Shown here: piece by piece, positions 1 through 5,019 of the stretch | Position numbering within the stretch: the stretch's first letter is position 1 | Layout of the letters: the number at the start of each line of letters is the position of its first letter | Origin: a bacterium | Lineage (GTDB): Bacteria > Patescibacteriota > Patescibacteriia > 2-12-FULL-60-25 | NCBI GenBank assembly: GCA_024654265.1 | Contig: JANLIO010000012.1 | Location: 1 to 7,683 of the forward strand | Length of the DNA stretch: 7,683 nt | Direction: 5' to 3' | Program-made: the position numbers and the translations under genes | The notes under the pieces: model-generated | Seen by the model: only the letters and a program-made list of their open reading frames with translations | Told to the model about the DNA's origin: nothing | Database searches by the model: none

Positions 1-30
1 ATCCTCGGGTTTAACCCGGGGATCCAGGAT
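1..30. repeat. Palindromic intergenic repeat, copy 1
   Basis: Bases 1-30 recur, imperfectly, at 211-240: both read TCCT, three variable bases, GTTTAA, then CCGGGGAT and AGGA. Bases 17-30 (CGGGGATCCAGGAT) are also perfectly inverted at 69-82. The sequence resembles the GGATCCCCG...CGGGGATGACA type of palindromic repeat scattered between genes in many bacteria. No coding frame stays open here. It is probably a non-coding dispersed repeat, and its function is unknown. Confidence 0.6.
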
Positions 31-68
31 AAAATGGTGCGCTTTATCTAAATAGGAATTACTCTTTG

Positions 69-97
69 ATCCTGGATCCCCGTTTTCACGGGGATGA
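69..97. repeat. Inverted partner of the repeat, with internal hairpin
   Basis: Bases 69-82 are the exact reverse complement of 17-30 (14 of 14). They run straight into a second hairpin, 78-93, in which CCCCGT pairs with ACGGGG around a TTTC loop, followed by ATGAC. The pair 17-30/69-82 could form a long stem with a 38-base loop. This is the usual architecture of paired palindromic intergenic repeats. No protein or RNA gene is recognisable here. Confidence 0.6.
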
Positions 98-114
98 CAA
101 AATAATCTAGCTTC

Positions 115-138
115 ATCGGATGTCGGACATCCGATTTT
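115..138 (+). terminator. Possible intrinsic terminator (hairpin plus T-run)
   Basis: ATCGGATG and CATCCGAT form an 8-bp perfect stem within a near-complete palindrome (115-135), followed by TTTT. Any gene it would end lies upstream of the window, because no open frame crosses 1-115. The T-run is short, so this may simply be another palindromic repeat. Confidence 0.4.
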
Positions 139-172
139 CTTAGAGGGGCATTTTGAAGGTTTGTTGAAACTG

Positions 173-196
173 GGACACGGGGGTGTCCGTTTTTTT
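173..196 (+). terminator. Intrinsic terminator-like hairpin
   Basis: GGACAC (173-178) pairs with GTGTCC (183-188) around a GGGG loop. One G and seven Ts (190-196) follow. This is the classic form of a rho-independent terminator for rightward transcription. No gene inside the window ends here, so it must serve a transcript entering from the left, or a short unrecognised RNA. Confidence 0.55.
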
Positions 197-210
197 GAAA
201 TAGTTCTGTT

Positions 211-240
211 GTCCTGGAGTTTAAACCGGGGATTTAGGAG
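211..240. repeat. Palindromic intergenic repeat, copy 2
   Basis: This is a direct, diverged copy of bases 1-30, with matching GTTTAA and CCGGGGAT cores and matching TCCT/AGGA flanks. It lies between the terminator-like hairpin at 173-196 and the tRNA promoter. Together with the copies at 1-30 and 69-97 it accounts for most of the gene-free first 310 bases. Confidence 0.5.
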
Positions 241-273
241 TAAGTATTTGTATACTGAATCTGGAAAAAGAGA

Positions 274-302
274 TTGACGAGATTCGTTTTTTTCGTTATC
301 TT
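274..302 (+). promoter_or_regulatory. Sigma-70-type promoter for tRNA-Gln
   Basis: TTGACG (274-279) and TATCTT (297-302) are separated by exactly 17 bases. They match the -35 and -10 consensus at 5 of 6 and 4 of 6 positions. The expected start point, about 309, is a few bases before the tRNA 5' end at 314. Position and spacing fit a dedicated tRNA promoter. Confidence 0.6.
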
Positions 303-313
303 CCAGAGCGCAA

Positions 314-387
314 TCGGGGATCGTCTAATGGTAGGACTCCAGGTTTTGGTCCTGGCTATCTAGGTTCGAACCCTAGTCCCCGAGCCA
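314..387 (+). tRNA. trnQ: tRNA-Gln (anticodon TTG), CCA encoded
   Basis: The 74-base cloverleaf is complete. The acceptor stem TCGGGGA pairs with TCCCCGA. The D-arm carries GTC...GAC. The anticodon stem CCAGG/CCTGG encloses TTTTGGT, so the anticodon is TTG and reads CAA/CAG glutamine codons. The T-stem CTAGG/CCTAG encloses TTCGAAC. Discriminator G and a genome-encoded CCA end at 387. It has its own promoter at 274-302. A palindromic repeat begins right at the CCA end, and the first strong terminator downstream is at 527-559, so the primary transcript may carry a long structured trailer. Confidence 0.95.
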
Positions 388-440
388 TCGCGTTGAACGC
401 GATAACCAAGTTCAAATAAAGACGCAACGTTTAACGTTGC
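387..440. repeat. Double-palindrome repeat, copy A
   Basis: This 54-base unit starts at the tRNA 3' end and is repeated at 462-514. It contains two perfect 17-base palindromes with one-base centres: ATCGCGTTGAACGCGAT (387-403) and GCAACGTTTAACGTTGC (424-440). Both share a CGTTNAACG core. The 20-base linker contains CCAAGTTCAAATAAAGAC. It could be a dispersed REP-like element or a structured trailer of the tRNA transcript. Confidence 0.8.
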
Positions 441-461
441 AATCCGTTTTTAAGAATATAA

Positions 462-514
462 ATCGCTTGAACGCGATTACCAAGTTCAAATAAAGACGCA
501 ACGTTTAACGTTGC
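462..514. repeat. Double-palindrome repeat, copy B
   Basis: This is copy A at a period of 75 bases. It differs only by loss of one G in the left palindrome (ATCGC-TTGAACGCGAT) and one A-to-T change just after it. The linker and right palindrome are identical. The 21 bases between the copies (441-461) are unrelated AT-rich sequence. High identity points to a recent duplication or active conservation. Confidence 0.8.
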
Positions 515-526
515 GACACTGCTTAT

Positions 527-559
527 AAAAAAATCAACTCTTTAGGAGTTGATTTTTTT
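527..559. terminator. Bidirectional intrinsic terminator
   Basis: AAAAAAATCAACTC (527-540) and its exact complement (546-559) form a 14-bp stem around a 5-base loop. There is an A7 tract on one side and a T7 tract on the other, so it can end transcription both ways. It sits between the rightward tRNA-Gln unit and the leftward smr-dsbB operon, whose last stop codon is only 2 bases away at 562. Confidence 0.85.
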
Positions 560-561
560 GT

Positions 562-999
562 TTATTCAGCATTTTGCTGTTCATCTTTCTTCATTTTTGG
601 AAAGATCCATGCGAGTCCCGTGATTCCGGCAAAGGCGGTAAGGGAGAGGATAGGGATGGTGATAAAACCGAGCCAGCTGATTGTTGGTTGCGTGCAGGAG
701 ACGCCACCCGTGCAACCGGATGTAGATTCTGGGACAATTCCCCAGATGAGGAGGTTCTGGTACAGGGCAATGCCAAATCCGAGGATTGCGAGTGGGAGAA
801 TGTATCGATGCGCTTTTGTATCTTCATTTAAGATTGCAACGGCCGAAATAATCACAATCGGATAGAGGGCAATGCGTTGATACCAGCATAGGAGACAGGG
901 GAGAAGGTTTTGGATTTCGCTGAAATATAAACTTCCAAGCGTGCCGGTTAACGAGAGGGCAAAGATAAGGTAAAGAAGGTTGATCTGTTTTTTGGACAT
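562..999 (-). CDS. dsbB: DsbB/BdbC-family disulfide bond formation protein
   Basis: This integral membrane oxidoreductase re-oxidises a DsbA-type thiol oxidase and passes electrons to quinone. Numbering is from the ATG at 999 (145 aa). The first redox pair lies in PCLLCWYQR (C35, C38, with the family arginine R42). The second is C96 and C102, within GCTGGVSC. Four membrane helices fit about 7-27, 40-58, 66-86 and 111-133, giving the four-helix DsbB plan. A frame extends to a TTG at 1020, but that would overlap smr by 17 bases. The ATG at 999 starts 4 bases after the smr stop and begins MSKK, so I prefer it. It is the second gene of an operon with smr and ends at the bidirectional terminator. 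No DsbA partner is visible in the window. Confidence 0.9.
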   Translation of the reverse strand: MSKKQINLLYLIFALSLTGTLGSLYFSEIQNLLPCLLCWYQRIALYPIVIISAVAILNEDTKAHRYILPLAILGFGIALYQNLLIWGIVPESTSGCTGGVSCTQPTISWLGFITIPILSLTAFAGITGLAWIFPKMKKDEQQNAE

Positions 1000-1003
1000 A
1001 CGA

Positions 1004-1330
1004 TTATTTTCGTTTGGCAATTACAGCGTAGATCACGGCGTTCATCTCTGATGGATTATTGGATGTGCGGAAATATTCGATAATGGTTTCATCGCGAAGC
1101 ATCTTTTCAACCATTTCTTTTAATCTCTGCGTTCCGCGCCCGTGAATAATCTTGACCACTTCGACTCCCTCCATGAACGAATGGTGTAGAAACGAGGTTA
1201 ATTCGGGTCTTGCTTGATCTGTCGGGAGTCCGTGAAGATCAATTTGTTCGGTTTCTCCCAGCTCTGCGGAAAAAACCAATGCTTCATAGTCGTTACTGCT
1301 GTTGTGTGTGCTCGGAGGCTTCTCTTTCAT
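1004..1330 (-). CDS. Smr-domain protein (MutS2 C-terminal type)
   Basis: A stand-alone Smr domain of 108 aa. The family signature is present in order: IDLHG (30-34), a helix with LTSFLHH, then VVKIIHGRGT (58-67) followed by LKEMVEKML. It ends in the short basic tail AKRK. Smr domains are nicking endonucleases or RNA/DNA-binding modules, found at the end of MutS2 or alone. The DLHG and HGRGT motifs form the presumed active and binding surface. The exact substrate of small stand-alone Smr proteins is not settled. The start is an ATG with no clear ribosome binding site. It is the first gene of a leftward operon with dsbB and lies only 20 bp from the divergent nuclease gene, so the promoters of the two must overlap or enter the coding sequences. 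Confidence 0.85.
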   Translation of the reverse strand: MKEKPPSTHNSSNDYEALVFSAELGETEQIDLHGLPTDQARPELTSFLHHSFMEGVEVVKIIHGRGTQRLKEMVEKMLRDETIIEYFRTSNNPSEMNAVIYAVIAKRK

Positions 1331-1333
1331 ATT

Positions 1334-1339
1334 TATGAT
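1334..1339 (+). promoter_or_regulatory. Possible -10 box for the nuclease gene
   Basis: TATGAT matches the -10 consensus at 5 of 6 positions. It lies 11 bases before the ATG at 1351, inside the 20-bp gap between divergent genes. A start point about 7 bases downstream would leave almost no leader. No -35 match is visible at the right distance, which would have to fall inside smr. Confidence 0.35.
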
Positions 1340-1350
1340 CGCATGCTACC

Positions 1351-1950
1351 ATGTCACATATATATATGAACAGGCGTCTTTTGAACTTCATCCTCTTTCT
1401 CGTTGTGCTGACTGCGAGCGGTCTTGGTCTTATTTTAACGGATAAACCGGAGATTCCAGTTGACGCGATTGGTTCGGAATCATCCATTGGAAACGCGGAT
1501 CAATTTGTTGTTCTGGAGCCAAATGCGACCATTGTGCGTGTGGTAGATGGTGATACGTTTATAGCGATTCTTGATGGCGAGGATCGAGAGTGGACCGTTC
1601 GTATGCTCGGGATTGATACGCCGGAAACCGTTGATCCGCGTAAGCCTGTGCAGTGTTTTGGGAAAGAAGCTTCGCAAAAATTAACAGATTTGATTGAAGG
1701 AACACACGTTCGGCTTGAGGGTGATCCCGAGGCGGATGAGGTGGATAAATATGGGCGTCTTCTTCGGAACGTGTTTTTGACGGATGGAACGGATGTGAAC
1801 GCACTGATGATTCAAGAGGGGTATGCGCACGAGCTGACCTCATTCCCATTAAATGCGGAGCGTAAGGCTGAATTGCGCCAATTTGAGCGAGATGCGCGTG
1901 AAGGTGAGCTTGGGTTATGGAATCCAGAGACGTGTGGGGGAGGGGCGTAA
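1351..1950 (+). CDS. Membrane-anchored or secreted thermonuclease-like (SNase) protein
   Basis: A staphylococcal-nuclease-fold protein of 199 aa, expected to cleave DNA or RNA with calcium. An N-terminal hydrophobic stretch (about 10-29) follows MNRR and looks like a signal anchor or signal peptide, so it acts outside the cytoplasm. The SNase domain spans about 58-192. Residues aligning with the Staphylococcus aureus active site are all present: D68 in VDGDTF (Ca ligand D21), R84 in VRMLGIDTPE (R35), D89 (D40), E92 (E43) and R136 in DKYGR (R87). Two cysteines, C102 and C195, flank the domain and could form a disulfide, which S. aureus nuclease lacks. The nearby dsbB makes this more plausible. 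The ATG at 1366 (MNRRLL) is a credible alternative start, and neither start has a Shine-Dalgarno site. Confidence 0.9.
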   Translation: MSHIYMNRRLLNFILFLVVLTASGLGLILTDKPEIPVDAIGSESSIGNADQFVVLEPNATIVRVVDGDTFIAILDGEDREWTVRMLGIDTPETVDPRKPVQCFGKEASQKLTDLIEGTHVRLEGDPEADEVDKYGRLLRNVFLTDGTDVNALMIQEGYAHELTSFPLNAERKAELRQFERDAREGELGLWNPETCGGGA

Positions 1951-1957
1951 TTATTCC

Positions 1958-1986
1958 TTGCCGAATACTAAATTTTCGGTTAGGAT
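1958..1986 (+). promoter_or_regulatory. Possible sigma-70-type promoter for the HAD gene
   Basis: TTGCCG (1958-1963) and TAGGAT (1981-1986) are exactly 17 bases apart, and each matches its consensus hexamer at 4 of 6 positions. The expected start point is about 1993, just before the palindrome at 1996-2009 and the strong ribosome binding site. Both hexamers are modest matches, so this is tentative. Confidence 0.35.
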
Positions 1987-1995
1987 CGCCTTTGC

Positions 1996-2009
1996 TCATT
2001 CATGAATGA
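1996..2009. promoter_or_regulatory. 14-bp perfect palindrome in the HAD leader, possible operator
   Basis: TCATTCATGAATGA is perfectly self-complementary. It lies between the candidate promoter (1958-1986) and the ribosome binding site (2014-2025). A dimeric repressor site there would be well placed to block the start of transcription. It has no loop, so it is more likely a protein site than an RNA hairpin. No regulator gene is visible nearby. Confidence 0.3.
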
Positions 2010-2013
2010 CACC

Positions 2014-2025
2014 AAGGAGGTGATC
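2014..2025 (+). promoter_or_regulatory. Exceptionally complete Shine-Dalgarno site
   Basis: AAGGAGGTGATC matches the complement of the usual bacterial 16S rRNA 3' tail over 12 consecutive bases. The GGAGG core ends 6 bases before the GTG at 2027, and this fixes the start of the HAD gene. It stands out because the other genes here show weak or no such sites. Confidence 0.85.
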
Positions 2026-2026
2026 T

Positions 2027-2836
2027 GTGGCAAAACGGAAGCCAAAGGCTTTACTTCGGCCAACGAATCAGGCTGTATTCTTTGATCTTGACGGTACGTG
2101 GCTACGAGATCAGTCAACCTTTCATTGGCTCCTGTGTGCCGCTGATGAAGGTGTCGTCACTCAAGACCAAGCCTGCGAGGCAATGCGCCTTTCGCTCTTG
2201 TACAAAAAGAGGGAGATTGAGTTCAAGGAGCTGAAAGATTTCCTTGTTCAAACGATTTTTAACCCTGTGAATATGGAAGGTGTTCCCGTTGAGCGTATGG
2301 CACGAATTTCAGAGCGTGTCATTCAGGAATACGGAGGATTCACTCATCGATTCACAGAGTGTCTTTCTGTGGCAGCGCGAAAATGTGGCGCACATCGCGT
2401 TTTGATTTCCGGAGCTTTGCATGACGTTGCACAAGCGTTTGCAGATAAGCATGAGATTCAAGAGGTGTATGCCACTCGTTTCCACCAAAAGAACGGTGTC
2501 ATCCTTGGTCATAGCCCCATGGAGTGGGTGTGGAGGAAGGGCGACGCTGTCACTGCGGTTGCGAATCACTTGGAAATTGACCTCACTCGATCCGTGGCGA
2601 TCGGAGACTCAGAGAGTGACGCTGTCATGCTCAGCATGGTTGGATATCCGATTTGCCTGAACCCAACCGAAGAATTGGAAGGGATTGCGCGAGCAGAGAA
2701 GTGGCCGATCGTTCTCGAATTCAAGTCACATTACTTGGTCACTCGGCCTGATCGGAATGGAGATTTGATGGAGGAGAGCGTTACCACGCTTTTTCCCGGA
2801 AATATCTTGAATCGATTCGCTGAAATGAAGACGTAG
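2027..2836 (+). CDS. HAD-superfamily hydrolase (HAD-IB/SerB-like phosphatase)
   Basis: A 269-aa cytoplasmic phosphohydrolase of the haloacid dehalogenase superfamily. All four catalytic motifs are present. Motif I is FFDLDGTW, with nucleophile D20 and acid D22. Motif II is S128 in RVLISGA. Motif III is K171 in WRKGDAV. Motif IV is GDSESD (193-198), whose acids bind magnesium. The helical insert between motifs I and II (about 30-110) is the C1-type cap of the HAD-IB group, which includes phosphoserine phosphatase and relatives. The true substrate cannot be read from sequence. The C-terminal 40 residues (HYLVTRPDRNGDL onward) lie outside the core. Translation starts at GTG, supported by the strong Shine-Dalgarno at 2014-2025. 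A terminator at 2857-2886 makes it probably a single-gene transcript. Confidence 0.88.
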   Translation: MAKRKPKALLRPTNQAVFFDLDGTWLRDQSTFHWLLCAADEGVVTQDQACEAMRLSLLYKKREIEFKELKDFLVQTIFNPVNMEGVPVERMARISERVIQEYGGFTHRFTECLSVAARKCGAHRVLISGALHDVAQAFADKHEIQEVYATRFHQKNGVILGHSPMEWVWRKGDAVTAVANHLEIDLTRSVAIGDSESDAVMLSMVGYPICLNPTEELEGIARAEKWPIVLEFKSHYLVTRPDRNGDLMEESVTTLFPGNILNRFAEMKT

Positions 2837-2856
2837 TTTCTCATGAGTCCGCTATC

Positions 2857-2886
2857 GCTCTGTGCCTTCGGCATGGAGCTTTTTTT
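2857..2886 (+). terminator. Intrinsic terminator after the HAD gene
   Basis: GCTCTGTGC (2857-2865) pairs with GCATGGAGC (2871-2879) through 9 bp, including two G-T wobbles, around a CTTCG loop. Seven Ts (2880-2886) follow. It lies 20 bases after the HAD stop codon. It also overlaps the upstream extension of the pepA frame, showing that the extension is not coding. Confidence 0.85.
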
Positions 2887-2945
2887 ATCTTTTCTATATC
2901 AAAGACCCTTGCCTAATGCGGAATCATTTCGTAAGGTCGTTTCAT

Positions 2946-4457
2946 ATGAAGATTGACGTATTTTGTGGAGATCCATTCAGTCAAACAGCAGATATCCTTG
3001 TTCTTCCTGTTTGGAAGGGCGGGAAACACCTGAAACTCCCTATCAAAAATGAGCAAAAGGAATTTGCGTCAAATATTACACTTCGACTTGAACGAAAAGG
3101 ATTTGATGGAAAATTGGGCGAATCCCATCTTTTTCCAGTTTCTGTTGATGGGACAGACGAATGGATGATTTTGGGCGTGGGAGAGAAAAAAGGAGTCGAT
3201 GCAGATCGATTTCGACAATTTGGCGCACACCTTGTACGGTCGGCGAATTTAGCAAAAGCAAAATCGGTAGTCCTCCCCATGTCGGCACTGCAAGAAACGA
3301 CGTTGAAACAAAAGGATGTGGTGCAAGCGATTGCAGAGGGAATGCAATTCGCATCCTATCGATTCCACGCGTATCACGGAACGCAAACAAAAACAGAACC
3401 AAAAGAAGGGACGATTGAACGCGTGACGTTTGTGGTGGCACGGGATCGAGATTTAAAAAGAGTGACTGAAGCGATCGGAATTGCAGAAACATTGGCGAGC
3501 GCCGTGCATTTGACGCGTGACTTGGTGAATACACCGCCGGCAGATATGGCTCCTAAACATCTCGCGTCTGTTGCAAAAGGGTTGGCAGATAAAGCGAGTG
3601 GAATTCAGTGCACGGTACTAACGGCGGATGATATGAAGCGCTTAGGTATGGGTGCAACGCTAGCCGTTGCTCAGGGATCGGAACACGCGCCAGTTGGGAT
3701 TCATCTGACATATACGCCAAAAGAAAAATCAAAGAAAACCGTTGCCATTGTTGGAAAGGGTGTGACGTTTGACTCTGGTGGACTTTCTATCAAGCCCGCA
3801 AAAAGCATGGAGACGATGAAGTGCGACATGGCAGGTGCCGCGACGGTTGTTGGATTATTTAAAGCGCTTCGCAATCTTCAGCCGAATGTGACGGTTCATG
3901 GAATCTTTCTCGCCGTGGAAAATATGCCGGGACATTCCGCGTTTCGTCCGGGCGACGTTGTGACCGCAATGGATGGTTCAACGATTGAAGTGTTAAACAC
4001 GGATGCAGAAGGCCGACTCACGTTGGCGGATGCGCTCGTTTACGCGACAGAGCAGAAACCTGATTATATTATTGATCTCGCGACATTAACGGGTGCGTGT
4101 ATTGTCGCGCTTGGGGATGATATCGCCGCGTTGTTATCAAACAACAGCCGACTTGCGAGCAAGATGTGTGATGCGTCTGAGGAAACAGGGGAGGCCATAT
4201 GGGAACTTCCGTTGCATGCTCCGTATCAATCCATGATGAAATCAAAAATCGCAGATCTGAAAAATATCAGCAGTGGTCATGGTGCGGGAACAATTACAGC
4301 TGCGCTTTTCCTTCAGCCATTCGTGAAAAAAATTCCGTGGATTCATCTTGATATTGCAGGTCCATCATTTAACGAGCGACCATCGCGACCGGACGTATCA
4401 TACGGTGGAACTGGATTCGGTGTCCGTCTTCTCGCAAATTTTCTGCAGAAATTGTAG
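2946..4457 (+). CDS. pepA: Leucyl aminopeptidase, M17 family (PepA)
   Basis: A cytosolic two-metal aminopeptidase that removes N-terminal residues from peptides, normally as a hexamer. From the ATG at 2946 it is 503 aa, the same length as Escherichia coli PepA. Its metal and catalytic residues sit one position further along than in E. coli: K271 and D276 in VGKGVTFDSGG, K283, D294 in KCDMAG, and D353, E355 and R357 in the family signature NTDAEGRL (351-358). The N-terminal domain (1 to about 165) is variable, as usual, and the C-terminal M17 domain is fully intact. The frame stays open back to a GTG at 2862, but that part overlaps the preceding terminator. A modest AAGG lies 9 bases before 2946. 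In E. coli PepA also binds DNA (XerC/D recombination, carAB control). Whether this one does is unknown. Confidence 0.95.
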   Translation: MKIDVFCGDPFSQTADILVLPVWKGGKHLKLPIKNEQKEFASNITLRLERKGFDGKLGESHLFPVSVDGTDEWMILGVGEKKGVDADRFRQFGAHLVRSANLAKAKSVVLPMSALQETTLKQKDVVQAIAEGMQFASYRFHAYHGTQTKTEPKEGTIERVTFVVARDRDLKRVTEAIGIAETLASAVHLTRDLVNTPPADMAPKHLASVAKGLADKASGIQCTVLTADDMKRLGMGATLAVAQGSEHAPVGIHLTYTPKEKSKKTVAIVGKGVTFDSGGLSIKPAKSMETMKCDMAGAATVVGLFKALRNLQPNVTVHGIFLAVENMPGHSAFRPGDVVTAMDGSTIEVLNTDAEGRLTLADALVYATEQKPDYIIDLATLTGACIVALGDDIAALLSNNSRLASKMCDASEETGEAIWELPLHAPYQSMMKSKIADLKNISSGHGAGTITAALFLQPFVKKIPWIHLDIAGPSFNERPSRPDVSYGGTGFGVRLLANFLQKL

Positions 4458-4463
4458 TGGTTG

Positions 4464-4472
4464 TGATATACT
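4464..4472 (+). promoter_or_regulatory. Extended -10 promoter for the glutaredoxin-like gene
   Basis: TGATATACT fits the extended -10 pattern TG-n-TATAAT with one mismatch. It begins 7 bases after the pepA stop and about 50 bases before the downstream ATG at 4524. No convincing -35 is seen, but extended -10 promoters can work without one. A weak inverted repeat, GAAGAT (4477-4482) with ATCTTC (4508-4513), lies in the leader. Confidence 0.5.
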
Positions 4473-4523
4473 TGTTGAAGATGAGATTTTATATTCTTAA
4501 ATTTTAAATCTTCAAATCAAATT

Positions 4524-4763
4524 ATGTCTGTAACCGTGTATTCCACCGCAACATGTCCATACTGCAAGCTCGTGAAAGAATATTTAAACGAAGAAGGTGT
4601 TGAATTTAAAAATGTAGATGTTGGCGAAGACCCTGAGGCGGCAAATGAAATGGTAAAGAAGTCGGGTCAAATGGGGGTTCCGGTCGTTGAAGTGAATGGT
4701 GAAATTATCGTTGGATGGAATAAGGCGGAATTGGAGGAGGCTTTGAAAAAGAAAAAGAAATAG
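4524..4763 (+). CDS. Glutaredoxin-like (NrdH-type) thiol-disulfide oxidoreductase
   Basis: A 79-aa mini-thioredoxin-fold protein of the glutaredoxin/NrdH group. The redox site is CPYC (C11, C14) after the first strand (VTVYSTAT). The cis-proline is P53 in MGVPVVEV, and a GW follows (64-65) where glutaredoxins usually have GF or GG. It likely reduces protein disulfides or ribonucleotide reductase in the cytoplasm, fed by glutathione or a thioredoxin reductase; the electron donor is not visible here. The C-terminus is a run of lysines (EEALKKKKK). The start is ATG with no Shine-Dalgarno. It probably has its own promoter at 4464-4472, separate from pepA. In this window it is the cytoplasmic counterpart of the membrane DsbB. 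Confidence 0.88.
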   Translation: MSVTVYSTATCPYCKLVKEYLNEEGVEFKNVDVGEDPEAANEMVKKSGQMGVPVVEVNGEIIVGWNKAELEEALKKKKK

Positions 4764-4768
4764 AAGTA

Positions 4769-4800
4769 TCACTTTTTTTGGAATTGAGTGAGATTTTTTT
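4769..4800 (+). terminator. Weak intrinsic terminator after the glutaredoxin-like gene
   Basis: TCACT (4769-4773) and AGTGA (4787-4791) can form a 5-bp stem with a 13-base loop, followed by seven Ts (4794-4800). The stem is weak, but the site is the only T-tract hairpin before the repeat that follows. Confidence 0.3.
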
Positions 4801-4831
4801 ATAACGCGCGTAGATTATCCGCGTGCGTTAT
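4801..4831. repeat. Hairpin next to the MITE-like repeat
   Basis: ATAACGCGCG (4801-4810) pairs with CGTGCGTTAT (4822-4831) through 10 bp with one G-T wobble and an 11-base loop. It directly precedes the MITE-like element at 4838 but has no counterpart beside the larger element at 5909. It is therefore more likely a local structure or the target sequence than part of the element. The T-tract lies before it, not after, so it is not a rightward terminator. Confidence 0.45.
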
Positions 4832-4837
4832 TCGTAT

Positions 4838-4982
4838 GTATCCCGGTGTCAGGTTCGGTTATCCACAGAAATTCTTGATAAGAATCCACGAACCAGACAC
4901 CGTACCTAAAAAATCTATAAATTTTTCTTTTTACGCGCCTTTTCGGCAATTTTCTGTGGATAAACGAACCTGACACCGGACC
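4838..4982. mobile_element. MITE-like repeat with 29-bp terminal inverted repeats and DnaA boxes
   Basis: The ends 4843-4871 and 4951-4979 are inverted copies matching at 28 of 29 positions. Each contains CCGGTGTCAGGTTCG and then TTATCCACA (4859-4867; as TGTGGATAA at 4955-4963). A third, inverted motif copy, CGAACCAGACACCG, lies inside at 4889-4902. The interior 4903-4950 is T-rich. Bases 4838-4884 match the left end of the larger element at 5909-5955 with a single difference. Bases 4882-4982 align closely with that element's right end, 6288-6390. The simplest reading is a non-autonomous internal-deletion derivative of the same insertion element. Nothing credible is encoded; the frames crossing it only translate the repeat. 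Confidence 0.8.
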
Positions 4983-5007
4983 TCTATTTTAAAAGTGTAT
5001 TCTTTGA

Positions 5008-5013
5008 TAAAAT
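5008..5013 (+). promoter_or_regulatory. Possible -10 box for the membrane-protein pair
   Basis: TAAAAT matches the -10 consensus at 5 of 6 positions and ends 6 bases before the ATG at 5020. A transcript would therefore begin at or within a base of the start codon and be leaderless. This fits the lack of any Shine-Dalgarno site there. No -35 match is obvious, and the space upstream is taken by the MITE-like repeat. Confidence 0.35.
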
Positions 5014-5019
5014 TATCCT

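Noticed and set aside
387..514. Short CRISPR array
   Set aside because: There are only two copies, 53-54 bp with internal palindromes and indels, and one 21-base gap. No cas genes are nearby.
1000..1020. Longer DsbB starting at a TTG at 1020
   Set aside because: It would overlap smr by 17 bases with a rare start codon. An ATG 4 bases after the smr stop gives a normal DsbB.
1559..1999. A 146-aa minus-strand frame opposite the nuclease gene
   Set aside because: It is low-complexity, His/Pro/Ser/Arg-rich text typical of an antisense shadow. The plus strand encodes a complete SNase domain.
2014..2025. Fragment of a 16S rRNA 3' end
   Set aside because: AAGGAGGTGATC is the complement of the anti-Shine-Dalgarno and is placed correctly before a GTG start. 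No other rRNA sequence surrounds it.
2862..2945. N-terminal extension of PepA from a GTG at 2862
   Set aside because: It overlaps the terminator hairpin at 2857-2886, and the ATG at 2946 gives exactly the usual PepA length and residue spacing.
3076..3534. A 152-aa minus-strand frame opposite pepA
   Set aside because: Shadow of the well-supported PepA frame, with no motif of its own.
4788..4973. A 61-aa frame across the MITE-like repeat
   Set aside because: It only translates the repeat. The same RFGYPQK string appears from the other repeat copy on the opposite strand, which is a repeat artefact.
4838..4982. Replication origin because of two DnaA boxes around a T-rich core
   Set aside because: The boxes are part of a repeated mobile element also present at 5909-6390, and no dnaA, dnaN or rep gene is nearby.
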